This document shows, piece by piece, positions 36,326 through 47,865 of a DNA stretch of 64,000 bases. Under the pieces are notes generated by a model that saw only the letters and a list, made by a program, of their open reading frames with translations, made no database searches and was not told the DNA's origin. The position numbers and the translations under genes are program-made. Numbering within the stretch: position 1 is the stretch's first letter; every line of letters starts with the position of its first letter. Source of the stretch: Antedon mediterranea. Lineage: Eukaryota > Echinodermata > Crinoidea > Comatulida > Antedonidae. Location of the stretch: contig NC_092675.1 of assembly GCF_964355755.1 (NCBI RefSeq), positions 30,652,912-30,716,911 of the forward strand, read 5' to 3'.

Positions 36326-39300
36326 ATGGAAAACTACGAAAAACTGAGAATTGTAGGACGCGGTGCCTTTGGGTAAGAAGTTTAAATAGCTACAAAATCG
36401 ATCATACATTGAAGTTGGTATTTTCTGGTCAACTTGTCATGCTATTTACTTATTTATTGAAAATGAAATAGAGCAGAGCCACTCTCTCTATCTAGCTAGG
36501 CTAGGCTAGTTTACTTTTACCAGTGAGGTGTAACAATACCCTTCAAGAGTGGGGAATCTAGGCTCTACTAGTTTAGCCTAGAACCTACCTAAACCTACGG
36601 TAGTCCTATAATATGGGCTATATAGTGGCCTGGTCAAGAGAGGTTAGCCCTACTCTTTCCCCTTGGCCTTATGTATGATGTATCCTTCCTGTAGATATTG
36701 ATTTAAAAAATTATCTATATAGAACTGTACATCTTTGTCGTCGATTAACGGATAAGAAGCTCGTAATTGTGAAACAAATTCCTGTGGAGCAGATGACGAA
36801 GGAAGAAAGGCAGGCAGCGTTAAATGAAGTGAAAGTGTTATCGATGCTTGATCACCCAAACATCATTGAATATTACGAAAACTACCTGGAAGGAACAGCA
36901 TTGATGATTGTTATGGAGTATGCAGAAGGTAAACTGATATTAAATAATTAAATTTTTAAAATAATTTTTCATTTTTCTACTATATTATATTATTAATTAT
37001 GTACTATTACCAAATCTATCAATAATCAATTTGTAGTAATGTCATTACTGTACATGTAGCATACAAATAAATTATTTTATTTGAAAAAATATGAATTTTG
37101 TTTACCAGACTTATTTTAATTTCAGGTGGTACACTCTGCGAATATTTGCAGCAACAGGGTAATGCTTTACTAGAAGAACAGGTAAAAGCACTATTTTTAG
37201 GAAAATATTACAAATCATAAAACATAAATTTGCATATTTCTGACAATCTTTTTTAAATTTTATTAGAAAGTTTCAGCATGATTGAATAAAAGGCACACAG
37301 TCAACCTTGCCAATATTAAAAAATATATTTGACACACAGTCGATTGTTCCTATAAACTTGACACCAAATATTGGCTTTCAGTACAGTCAACCATGCTAAG
37401 ACTTAAGAAATTGAGAACTTAAAATGACATGCCTTATCCATACTTAAAAATAATAATTATTTATTATCTTTTTGCAGGAGATTTTGCATTTTTTTGCCCA
37501 GATCTTATTGTCTCTTCATCATATTCATTCGAAGCAAATTTTACATCGTGATTTGAAGACACAGAATATATTACTAACCAAGCAACATGACATTGTAAAG
37601 ATTGGAGATTTTGGGATTTCAAAAATACTAAACACCAAAAGCAAGGCACAGACCGTAGTTGGAACGCCGTGTTATATTTCACCAGAGTTATGCGAAGGAA
37701 AACCGTATCCTTGTCTTTTAGATTGTAGTAAAATAGGATGACATAGTTTTGTCCCACATCTATATATTTTTTAGATAAAATTTGTAAGTAAATGTTCAAG
37801 AATGTCCTGAACATAAAACTGCTTATAATTTTGCATATCAATTAGGCCTACTACGATATTATTCAAGTTTTTATCCTTGATGTTGTTGCAGTTATAATCA
37901 AAAGAGTGATATATGGGCGCTAGGCTGTGTGCTGTATGAATTAGCTACATTGAAACGTGCATTTGAAGGACCAGTAAGTAACACACATATATTTCATGTA
38001 ATATGGGCGCTTTCCATGTTTTTAATGATGAATTTTGGATATTATGACTGTACACAAATTGTTCTCAATTATTGAAAAATAAAAGAAATATTATCTACCA
38101 CTGAATGATACACATAATCAAAAATGGAACTTTTTTAAAATTTTTCTCTAAGAACTTACCAGCGTTAGTTTTGAAAATAATGCGAGGGGCTGTTGCACCA
38201 GTATCTGATAAGTACAGCAAAGACCTACATCAACTTATCCTACATATGTTACATCTGACCCCTGAGAAACGACCCACAATAACGCAGGTCATGGCTGAAC
38301 CAATCATTATCAATTCACTTCTTAATCTGCACTCAGAAATTGGAAGAGTTAAGTGTGAGAAAAAGTATGTTTTCAGTCATCCTCACTTTTTCTTTCTAGA
38401 TTAGAAAACGACTCTTTTATAATTATGTATCTTATGAAAATACAGTTGAATTAAATTGAATTGAATAATCATTTTATATTCATCTGGGATATGGCGCCAT
38501 TATTTCATTGCATTTCTTAGGCTACATCATTCCTTTTTTTCTTCCAATTAAAAATTGATTATGCAGGTTTCTTGATTAGCTATTTAGAACTCATGTACCA
38601 TGAAACATGTAAATTAAAATGTCCACTTAAGATGTTTAGAATGTAGTGAATGTTCTTTTTGCAGACTTCCTCCGTTGCCACCATTGACTCCACGCACCAT
38701 TGATGGCAGATCAAACAGTAGAATGTCAAGCAGAAGTAAGTCAAACAGTCTCACATTATTGCTACACAATTAATATCTTTTTATCTTTTGTCGCACATTA
38801 CATTTTTATTTCTTGTTTTAATAGGTTCATCAAAGAATGTTATTCATGACGGATCCACAGTGCCTAGCGCCCTCAACACTATCTACTGCTGGGGTAACAA
38901 CGTCAGCCCTCCAATCAAACTACCCTTACCACACAATGACACGCAGGTGGTGCAAGTGTCAACTGGACGTAATCAGAAGGCCGCAGTCACTAAGAATGGA
39001 CGGCTTATACTTTGGGAGGTAAGGTGTATACAGACACTCAAATCAAAGTTTGATTCAACAAATTTATACCAAACTACAGGATTAAAGTGCACTGCTTATA
39101 CTTTGTGAGGTAAGGTGTATACAGACACTCAAATCAAAGTTCAACTTAACATCTTCATACCAAACTGCACCGTTAAAGTTCATAAACTGCAGGGTTAAAG
39201 TGCGTGTTATAAATAAAAAATAATTAGTCTTCAGTGCACCTCTTCCAATGCCCTTTAATATTATTCCATAAACCATTTTAAGGGGCTTACAAATTCACAT

Positions 39301-42300
39301 TAATAATATGTTATATTTATTACACAGTGTCCAGTTGTTGGAGCTGAGAGTATGTTACCAGGTGCTACTGACCCCGAGATGCCATCGTATATCCCTCGTT
39401 TTCTTGAGGGTCAGTCAGCAGTGACCATTAAGCATGTCTCATGTGGCGATTTATTCACCGCTTGTTTAACTGGTAAATAACACATTTTCTAATACTTTTT
39501 GTTTTGCTGATAACTTATATACAGTATAAACTTTATAAACTTTCTTTTGTTATTAAAGCCTGTTTGTTGTTTGGTTTGCTGTGTGTAAAGTTAAAAATTA
39601 TTTTAAATCAAGATCAGCCTTTTTCTTTTATGGGTGAACTGTAAAACAAACTCTATCTTTTACTCAGTTTTGGTGTATTTTAGGTTCTAATTTTTAAATC
39701 TCTTTCTTACATTCTACCACATTTGCCATAAGTGTCCTAAAGTAAATCTAACTTCATTCTAGATCGTGGAATCCTAATGACATACGGCAGCGGAGCACAT
39801 GGCTGTCTGGGCCACGGAAACTATCATGATGTACCTCAAGCTAAAATTGTTGAAGCTTTACTTGGTTATGAGATAACAATGGTGTCATGTGGTGCATCAC
39901 ATGTCATGGCAGTAACCAATGAGCATGAAGTATTTGCTTGGGGTCGAGGTGACAATGGTAAAACTAAAAAATGATTTTTCTTTGAAATTTGAGATTCAGT
40001 TAATTTTTCAAATTACATAGGATTATAAGATGAGATGAAATAAATAAAATAATGAAAAAAATGGAGGGAAAAAAACAAAAGAGCAATGCTTGTTTTTATG
40101 GCTAACCTTATACGTATACAATGACAATAAAAACAAATTACTTACACAAAGCAAATAAAGGCTAACATTTTGTTTAAATAAAGCTCACATTTATTATGAA
40201 TTATTATATGATTGTTTTGATATTTTATGTAGGACGCTTAGGACTAGGAAATGCTGATTCCACGTCATCACCACACCCTGTACCCCTTGCAGACACTGAT
40301 CAAGCTTTATCAGTTCACTGTGGAGTCGACTGCTCAGCTTTACTCACAACAAACAAACAACTCCTAGCCTGTGGAAGTAACAGGTATTTATTACATTATA
40401 CTTTCACAATAATTTCTTATTTAGAATTGTCTTAGCAGTGCCTAAAAAAAAAATGTGATGTGTCCATATATGGACCACATTTGGGCATATTACTACCATA
40501 TTTTGACACATCACACTTTTTTGATAGTGTAGACAGAGCTTTTATTTTTATTTTATTTATTCATTTCCCAACCAACAGTGAGCTCATGGTTCACCACTTA
40601 CAGGAGGGAACACAGACAAACACGAACATATACAATAACAAACATTAAACTAAACTACTAACAATGTTACGAAACTTACGGAAATTATTACTAAAGATAT
40701 CTAACTCAGGGTTTCTTAAAGTAAAAGAATTATAAGTTTGACTTAATCTACTAATAAAACCATTTTTTAAAACATTTACTCTACTAAAAGGAATATGAAA
40801 AGTAGTATTTCTTCTAAGACGACGACTAGGGACTCTAAGATAAAAATTACTAACTAAATTACAGTCAAATAAAGAATTAATACATTTATACAAAAAAACA
40901 AGATCAAAAAAGGTTCTACGAGACTCAGGAGATCGGACATGGAAATGAAAGTCAGGATTCTGGTTGTGGCTGATGTAGCGTAAAAAACGGTTATGCAGAC
41001 GGTTATATGCTCATACAAGCATACAGAAAGCATTACAATAATATTGACTGTTTCTGCTTGCAGGTTTAACAAGTTAAATCTTGACTGTGTTGAGTCAGAT
41101 GGTAACTGCACACAGCAAGTTGAAGATGTGCACATATTCACACATGCAGGCACAGACCCCCTCAACCAAGTACAAGTAAACCATGTTGCCTTAGGAACAT
41201 CACACTCTGCTGTCATTACAGGTATCACTTGTTTTAACATAGAAAAGTGTACGATAGAATGTTAAGGCATTAACAGACAGCTTCTCGCAACGGCCTAAAA
41301 ACTACAGCCGACGCTATCTCAAGACAACTCATCTCGTCGGAATTGAACTCGGACCACACCGATGAGTCAAGACGTTCTGTTGTTCTGGTACAGGTTATTC
41401 CTCCACGTGTCCAAGTTGACTGAATGTAGTGTAATTGACATAGTTACAAACGTTATTATGAAATTTATGTTTTTTAATTGACAGATCAGCGTGAATGTTA
41501 CATGTCTGGATCAAACCTCTTTGGTCAGCTTGGGTTTAAGAATGAAGGTGAGGCAGCATCACGACAGCCCCACTTGTTAGATCTACCTGGCAGTGTCCAT
41601 GTTGACTTAATTTGCTGTGGTGACATGTTTACAACTGCAGTCACTGCTGGTGAGTGTAACTTTTTTGTTGTAAACAACTTCATTGTAAAAAAAACACCTT
41701 GTAATAACTGAATGACATACATTAAATGAGGTATGACCTCTGTAGGTATGACCTCTGTAGGTATGACCTCTGTAGGTATGACCTCTGTAGGTCAAGCTCT
41801 GCTAAAAAACGATTGAGGATTCTTAATTTGAATCATCTAATTGTTTCATTAAAAAATCTTTAAATGTGATGAGTTTATGTAAATAATACCGTATTGTGTT
41901 TCCTTAGATGGAGAGGTTTTTTCATGGGGCAAAGCCTCTAGAGGGCGTCTTGGAAGGAAAGATGGTGAATATTTCAACCCGTCACCTTTGAATTTACAAG
42001 AAGGAGATGATGGGATAGAAGTCATCTCAATATCCAGTAGTCATGGCAGCACATTAATGGCTGCTAAAAGTAAGATTGTATTTCAAGTGTTTAGTTTAAC
42101 TTATAGTCCATGGGATTTAGACTTTTAACTCACACAAATTGCAAGAAAAGGTTTTTTTGATGAAATGTGTTCTTTAGACCCTACTGAACACATTTTTCAA
42201 CGTTACAGTAGGACATTTTTCGACAACAGGAAGTAGCCTAATTTGCATAATTAAAAATGGCGGCCATTTTTAATAACGTACTCTGTATCTTGGAAACCGC

Positions 42301-44962
42301 TAGTCACAGATACTTAATTATGGTGTCAAAATCATTAGAATATATGTTTTTATATTCACTTTAATGAAAAAGTTTGTCCAAAAATGAATGGAAGTGCTAT
42401 TTCTAACATTATTGACCTTTGACCTTGATTTATCATATCTCAGCAACCACTAATCGGAGATATACAAATTAGGGCTTAAATTGTTCAGAAACTACACATT
42501 TATATCCAGTCTAATGGCATGTTTTTGCAAAAAATGGCGGATTCTAACATTATTGACCTTTGACCTTGATTTATCATATCTTAGCAACCACTAATCTGAG
42601 AGACACACAATATGGCTCAAACTGTTTAGAAACTACATATTTATATTTAGTCTAATGGCATGTTTTTTGCAAAAAATGGCCGATTCTAACATTATTGACC
42701 TTTGAACTTTGCACTACATAAAATCGCATAACTTTGAAAATATTGTACATATGAAATTATATTTAGTGTCAAATTATTCAGAACATACATGTTTCTATAG
42801 AGTCCAATGACACATTATGTCCAATAATGACCTATTGTATGGTTATTAACATTTGAACTATATTTGAAAAGGATTTTTAAACCCGGAATCTTCTTCATGT
42901 AGGCATTCATTAGAACATGTGATTTGGCACTACTTGTTTAGAATATGGTGGTAATTTAAAGTGCATGTAACCAGTTGATTTAAATTAAATTTTAAAACTG
43001 AAATATTCACTTTAAAAAAAAATATTAGACTATGTATACATACATTATAGGTTTGGATTATTAATAAATTTTTAATTAGGTCTTACATCTTACTCAGGAG
43101 AAAGTTGGTGTTGACACTATTAACAGAGCCAACAAAAATGTAGTTTTTTTTATGATATATTGTACATACTTTAAATAGGCCATGCCATTTTGCAGGTTTA
43201 TTAACGTTTTTTTCAAGTTAGTAATTTATTTTTTGATCAAATTAAATTGCCATTAAATGGCATATTCAAAAAACAAATTTCTAAAGATTATTTAGTTTAT
43301 ATTTTGCTAAGGATAGCATCACTCTTGAGGGCATTCTTTTAGGTTGAAACATAGTCTTATTAAGAAGGCATTTTCTACTAATAGACGCATTGTTGACAAC
43401 TGGAATTTTAAAAGATCGATATTAATGCAACATATTTAGTTTAGTTTAATTAATTGGCTATCGAGACTCATAATTAGGCTGACCACCACTTGCAATATTT
43501 TCGCCGTATACAGTAAAAACCCCAGTTTCTTATGGAATTTATTTATTTATTTCAATAACCATATACAGTACGACTACTAGTCGTGTATAGTTTTTAACCT
43601 TTTATAACTTGTTTTTGTACTTTTTTTATGTGAATGTATTGTGTATGTACCATGTTTCTATGTGGTTTAATTTTTACCATTTTTTAACCATCAATTTTAA
43701 TGCTTTTAATATTATATAAATATATTGTAATTCAGCTTCAGCTGCGAAAACGATAAGAAATAAAATAAACAAACGTGTAAACTTGTAGGCAGTTTATGGA
43801 TGAATGCAATAGTTTATGCTTATAAATTTAATGTACCATGGCCTACTTTAAACTAAACATAATAAGTCAACATTGCAACTCTTACATTTTAGAGTGCCAA
43901 ATCACATGTTCTAATGGATGTCCACATGAAGAAGATTCCGGGTTTAAAGGCTTTTCAAATATAGTTCAAATGTTAATAACCATACAATAGGTCATTATTG
44001 GACATAATGTGTCATTGGACTCTATAGAAACATGTATGTTCTGAATAATTTGACACTAAATATAATTTCATATGTACAATATTTTCAAAGTTATGCGATT
44101 TTATGTAGTGCAAAGTTCAAAGGTCAATAATGTTAGAATCGGCCATTTTTTGCAAAAAACATGCCATTAGACTAAATATAAATATGTAGTTTCTAAACAG
44201 TTTGAGCCATATTGTGTGTCTCTCAGATTAGTGGTTGCTAAGATATGATAAATCAAGGTCAAAGGTCAATAATGTTAGAATCCGCCATTTTTTGCAAAAA
44301 CATGCCATTAGACTGGATATAAATGTGTAGTTTCTGAACAATTTAAGCCCTAATTTGTATATCTCCGATTAGTGGTTGCTGAGATATGATAAATCAAGGT
44401 CAAAGGTCAATAATGTTAGAAATAGCACTTCCATTCATTTTTGGACAAACTTTTTCATTAAAGTGAATATAAAAACATATATTCTAACGATTTTGACACC
44501 ATAATTAAGTATCTGTGACTAGCGGTTTCCAAGATACAGAGTACGTTATTAAAAATGGCCGCCATTTTTAATTATGCAAATTAGGCTACTTCCTGTTGTC
44601 GAAAAATGTCCTAACGTTGATAAATGTGTTCAGTAGGGTCTAAAGAACACATTTCATCAAAAAAACCTTTTCTTGCAATTTGTGTGAGAAAAGGGTCATT
44701 TTTTAGCTAAATCCCATGGACTATTAATGAGGTAGAGAGGTGTAATAAGCCAAAGGCTAGAGGGCATAGGACCCAACAAGTTACAATACAAACTACAAAA
44801 AAACAGTTTAAATTTCTCAATATTGCTTTCACATGTTTTCATGTTGTTTTTCATGATAGTTGACTGACTTTCACTTTTTTTAACTATTTACTTTATATAT
44901 TTTTTCATATATAAGCTAGATATCATTATAACATTGTTTTCTTACTGTTTTCAGCTAAATGA
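36326..44962 (+). CDS. NEK8: NEK8: NIMA-related kinase 8 with RCC1 repeats (ciliary kinase, NPHP9)
   Basis: Fifteen exons join in phase: 36326-36372, 36723-36928, 37126-37181, 37478-37704, 37892-37973, 38153-38364, 38665-38735, 38825-39018, 39328-39472, 39763-39957, 40233-40383, 41064-41221, 41485-41649, 41908-42069 and 44955-44962. The product is 692 aa, the same length as I recall for human NEK8. Kinase landmarks: glycine loop GRGAFGTVHL (11-20), Lys33 in [26 protein letters not shown] (Asp128), DFG (147-149), and [18 protein letters not shown]. The C-terminal half has RCC1-type repeats ([51 protein letters not shown]). In vertebrates NEK8 acts in the proximal cilium and is tied to nephronophthisis and left-right patterning. 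The intron after exon 4 is U12-type. The last coding exon adds only two residues and the stop. A likely poly(A) signal lies near 45697. Confidence 0.97.
37705..37891 (+). other. U12-type (minor spliceosome) intron of NEK8
   Basis: The donor reads GTATCCTTGT, which matches the U12 5' splice-site consensus. Near the acceptor is atccttgat (about 37872-37880), close to the U12 branch-point consensus TTCCTTAAY and about 11 nt before the AG. Only this boundary keeps the conserved peptide [12 protein letters not shown] in frame. Confidence 0.85.
40443..40540. mobile_element. MITE, family tctacactatcaaac (copy 2), truncated, NEK8 intron
   Basis: The right end ttgatagtgtagacagagct and the inner words acaccacatttgggcat-type and tgacacatcacac are present. 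The left TIR is missing. Confidence 0.75.
40541..40985 (-). mobile_element. 3' fragment of a non-LTR retrotransposon, NEK8 intron
   Basis: On the minus strand the frame reads [55 protein letters not shown] and [14 protein letters not shown], then a stop. This matches the C-terminal tail of RT polyproteins. It is followed by a short 3' UTR and an aataaaataaaaataaaa tail that abuts the MITE at 40540. It is severely 5'-truncated. Confidence 0.75.
41741..41797. repeat. 15-bp tandem repeat, about 4 copies, NEK8 intron
   Basis: aggtatgacctctgt is repeated four times in a row. Confidence 0.95.
42102..44728. mobile_element. Foldback element with about 830-bp inverted arms in the last NEK8 intron
   Basis: The left arm 42102-42935 is the nearly perfect inverted copy of about 43893-44728. 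The ends are tagtccatgggattt and aaatcccatggacta. Each arm contains tandem modules of about 141 bp, with ttctaacattattgaccttt at 42401, 42542 and 42684 and a diverged one near 42830. The 0.95-kb centre has no ORF of note. The left flank ends in TATA and the right flank begins TATT; a TA duplication is possible. Confidence 0.92.
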
Positions 44963-45720
44963 TTCAAAATATCAGCCAAGTCGTAGCATGTCGCTTCCAG
45001 AGGTTTTGATCTCTCTCTCTCTCTCCGATACTAGTTGATGTGTCCCTAATATTGTTATATTCATATAGTTTCTCTACTGATGTGCTCTGCTTATTTTTCC
45101 TTCCATTGATGTCCAAACTGTCATCTGTAATTCATCTAACATGACCTGTTCATGTACATTTGCTGAATTTAAACTGTTTCCATTATTTCTGTTGCATTTG
45201 TTTGTATGTTTTCAGCATGCCACACTCCAAATGTGCAATAAGTTCAACAATAGTTGTTTATTACCTGTTCCAGGAATTTTTGACCAATTTGAAGGTTTTA
45301 TTCATAAACTAAGTAATTTTATGAATTTTACTTTTGTAGGTAAACAAATGAATAACTGTAATTAAATATACCTTGATAAAAAGGCAAAAATAATTGTAAA
45401 ATATTGTTGACATGTTGACATGCTATAAAGCATACTGTATCCAAGTATGTACTAATATTAGCACCTTTTATGTGAGTACTTAAGTTCTATACAAAATATT
45501 TCATAGTGTATTTTATTAAGTTTAAACAATATCGATAAAAGATGTATATTTTTATACCATATTTATGTACTTACTGGTCAAAATTGTGCCAATTGTGATG
45601 ATATTTGAGAATTTGATTTTTCTCACAGTTAAATATAGCCATAAAGAATGTGAATTTCCATAATCCTATATTATTTTTGTATACATACTTGTTTGTAATA
45701 AACTGTCATGAAGATCATTT
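44963..45720 (+). other. NEK8 3' UTR
   Basis: It extends from the stop codon to the AATAAA near 45697. A short CT microsatellite lies at 45008-45026. The ORF at 45141-45365 has no support. Confidence 0.5.
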
Positions 45721-45902
45721 AAAATTGTGTCAAATTAAATACTTGTTTGTATTGTTATACTTTATAATATTAATAAGAAAGAAAAAAATGTTTTAATTGA
45801 TCTTCTATTGATTTCACCAGAAATAAAATCTACCTAAATAGTTGTGGTCAATATGTACACTAGTTTACCAGGAGCAGCACATTTGTATTTTATTTATTTG
45901 TT

Positions 45903-46075
45903 TATTTCACCTTATTATAGAGGGTGACCCTAAACAGTAAATAGACCCTAAACAGCGTATGCTGACAATCAAGGGGCCCTCTTGATGAGTCTGTGTGTGA
46001 CAGTGGCTGTGTATACTAGTACACCCCTAAATTAGTTTTTCAAAACCGTCCTGTATGTGCACTTTCCCCATTTAG
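45903..46075 (-). mobile_element. tRNA-derived SINE (family A, copy 3), tail part
   Basis: On the plus strand, agagggtgaccctaaacag, cgtatgctgacaatcaaggg and gtgacagtggctgtgtatac match, in reverse order, the tail of the copy at 11.63 kb. The word gaccctaaacag is duplicated. Confidence 0.7.
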
Positions 46076-46237
46076 TTCACTACAGTAGTATTCAATGGTG
46101 TAATGGCTACAGTATAAGCGCTCATCGACTGACCAAGCTTATAGGGGAAATAACGAGAATTAAAATATGTCGAAAAGGGCTAAAAAAACACCCGAGGCAT
46201 CCAGAGTTGGAAGGCCACTTAGGGTTCCCAAACCAGG

Positions 46238-46404
46238 GGGCTCAGGCCTCTGCGTTACTCCACTATATTGGGGCTCAGGCCTCTGCGTTACTCCACTATA
46301 TTGGGGCTCAGGCCTCTGCGTTACTCCACTATATTGGGGCTCAGGCCTCTGCGTTACTCCACTATATTGGGGCTCAGGCCTCTGCGTTACTCCACTATAT
46401 TGTA
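46238..46404. repeat. 33-bp minisatellite, 5 copies
   Basis: ggggctcaggcctctgcgtt plus actccactatatt repeats exactly five times. As 33 bp is 11 codons, a 126-codon ORF (46057-46437) runs across with a perfect 11-residue repeat; I see no other evidence for a gene. Confidence 0.95.
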
Positions 46405-46440
46405 TTGTATATGCCTGAGTTAGTCTCCTGGGCCTGAGTA

Positions 46441-47865
46441 CAAAATGAGGCAGTGGGTATTACAGTACAGTACATTAATGTCATATATACAGTACATTAA
46501 TGTCAATATTCAACTGATTGAAATACAAAGACTGCAGATGGTTCAATATTAGGGTACAAACAAAAACCATTTAATGCTACAGAAGAAAATCAACACCAAT
46601 GTTTATCAATTATTGAATACTTTATTGTTTTAAACATTTATATTAAGAAATACCATAAATGTATATTTCATCTAAGAAATAATGTAACTGTATATTATTT
46701 TTATTAATCTACCTTATTCCGCTAAATATATATTGACCAATTTAACCGGCTGAGTTTCACAACACAACCCTATAGCTCACATGTGTTAAATATTGTAATA
46801 CTGTATAATAATTGATAAGTATGATTTATAGCAATGCTTTTTATTTTATTAATACAAAAAATACAATATGCAATATCTCTATCTTCAAAAAGAACTACTG
46901 TAGCAACTCTACAAAACTACTGTCATCCATTTTACTATTTTAAAATTTGTAAAAATGTTCCAGTTACTGAATTTAAGTAAGTAAGTAAACCCCCATAATA
47001 CAACACCCAGTTAAAAATGATTTCTATGCAAATGTCACATTCATTTGGACCGCATAACCATAAATTAAAAAATATAAAATCTTTAAAATGACGGTTTTCA
47101 GCTTTAGAATACAGGTCGAGTATTCAACATCCTTGTAACCAAGATACAGCACACATATTTATCACATGTGACCAATATCAGGAATTACTTTTACGGTTGG
47201 AGTAAATACAGTGTCACAGATAAATGTATCACAGTATTTGCCTAAATACAGTAGGGAGAATTAACTACTGCAGTATTATTAGTATGGTATAATGAATAAT
47301 GGCAAAAGATGAATTAAAATTTGCTTAATGATATTTATGTGTGCAAAATTGAATCATCATCAAATTAATAATTATTATTCAGGTTAATTTAGCGCATTAT
47401 GCAAACGCTTCAATGCGCTTAACAGTTTAAAAAGTGGATGTTTTAAAATGGCAACCTGCACCACTTATTTCAGCTTTATACAAATTGAGTAAATAAATTC
47501 TATGTTTAGAATAAGCTAATAAGTAGTTAAACATTATGCATCAAACATTCAAAACTTGGTTCTTAACAACATTACGTTTTAAAATAAAACGGTCCACAAC
47601 ATTTCACAATCGCATAAAATCATGAAGGCTTACTAACAAAACGTTACAGAGGGGTTGAAGTCGCCTAAATAAACAGCTTTACACGTAGGAATAGTATAAG
47701 ATTATTATATTCTAGTTGGACTAACAATTAACAAGAGTAAATATAGTAAACAACACAAAGTTTGTGATGCATAATATCAGACGCAATGCTTCTAAAATCA
47801 GTTATTGAATGCAGTAGTATTCATAATGTTTATGTATGTCGCCCTCTAGTGATAAGTACAAATAT
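46441..47865. other. MPDZ-family gene 3' flank / 3' UTR; no other gene seen
   Basis: This is AT-rich DNA. A tatatagcgc-type repeat word (ttagcgcattatgcaaacg) is near 47390. Part of it is probably the 3' UTR of the minus-strand PDZ gene. Confidence 0.35.

Noticed and set aside
41285-41410. Possible tRNA gene or SINE head in a NEK8 intron (gagttcaattccgac B-box-like word)
   Set aside because: No matching A box or cloverleaf could be built around it.
46057-46437. 126-codon ORF with five 11-residue repeats
   Set aside because: The 33-bp period keeps the frame open; flanking residues show no family motif and it starts in a SINE-rich stretch.
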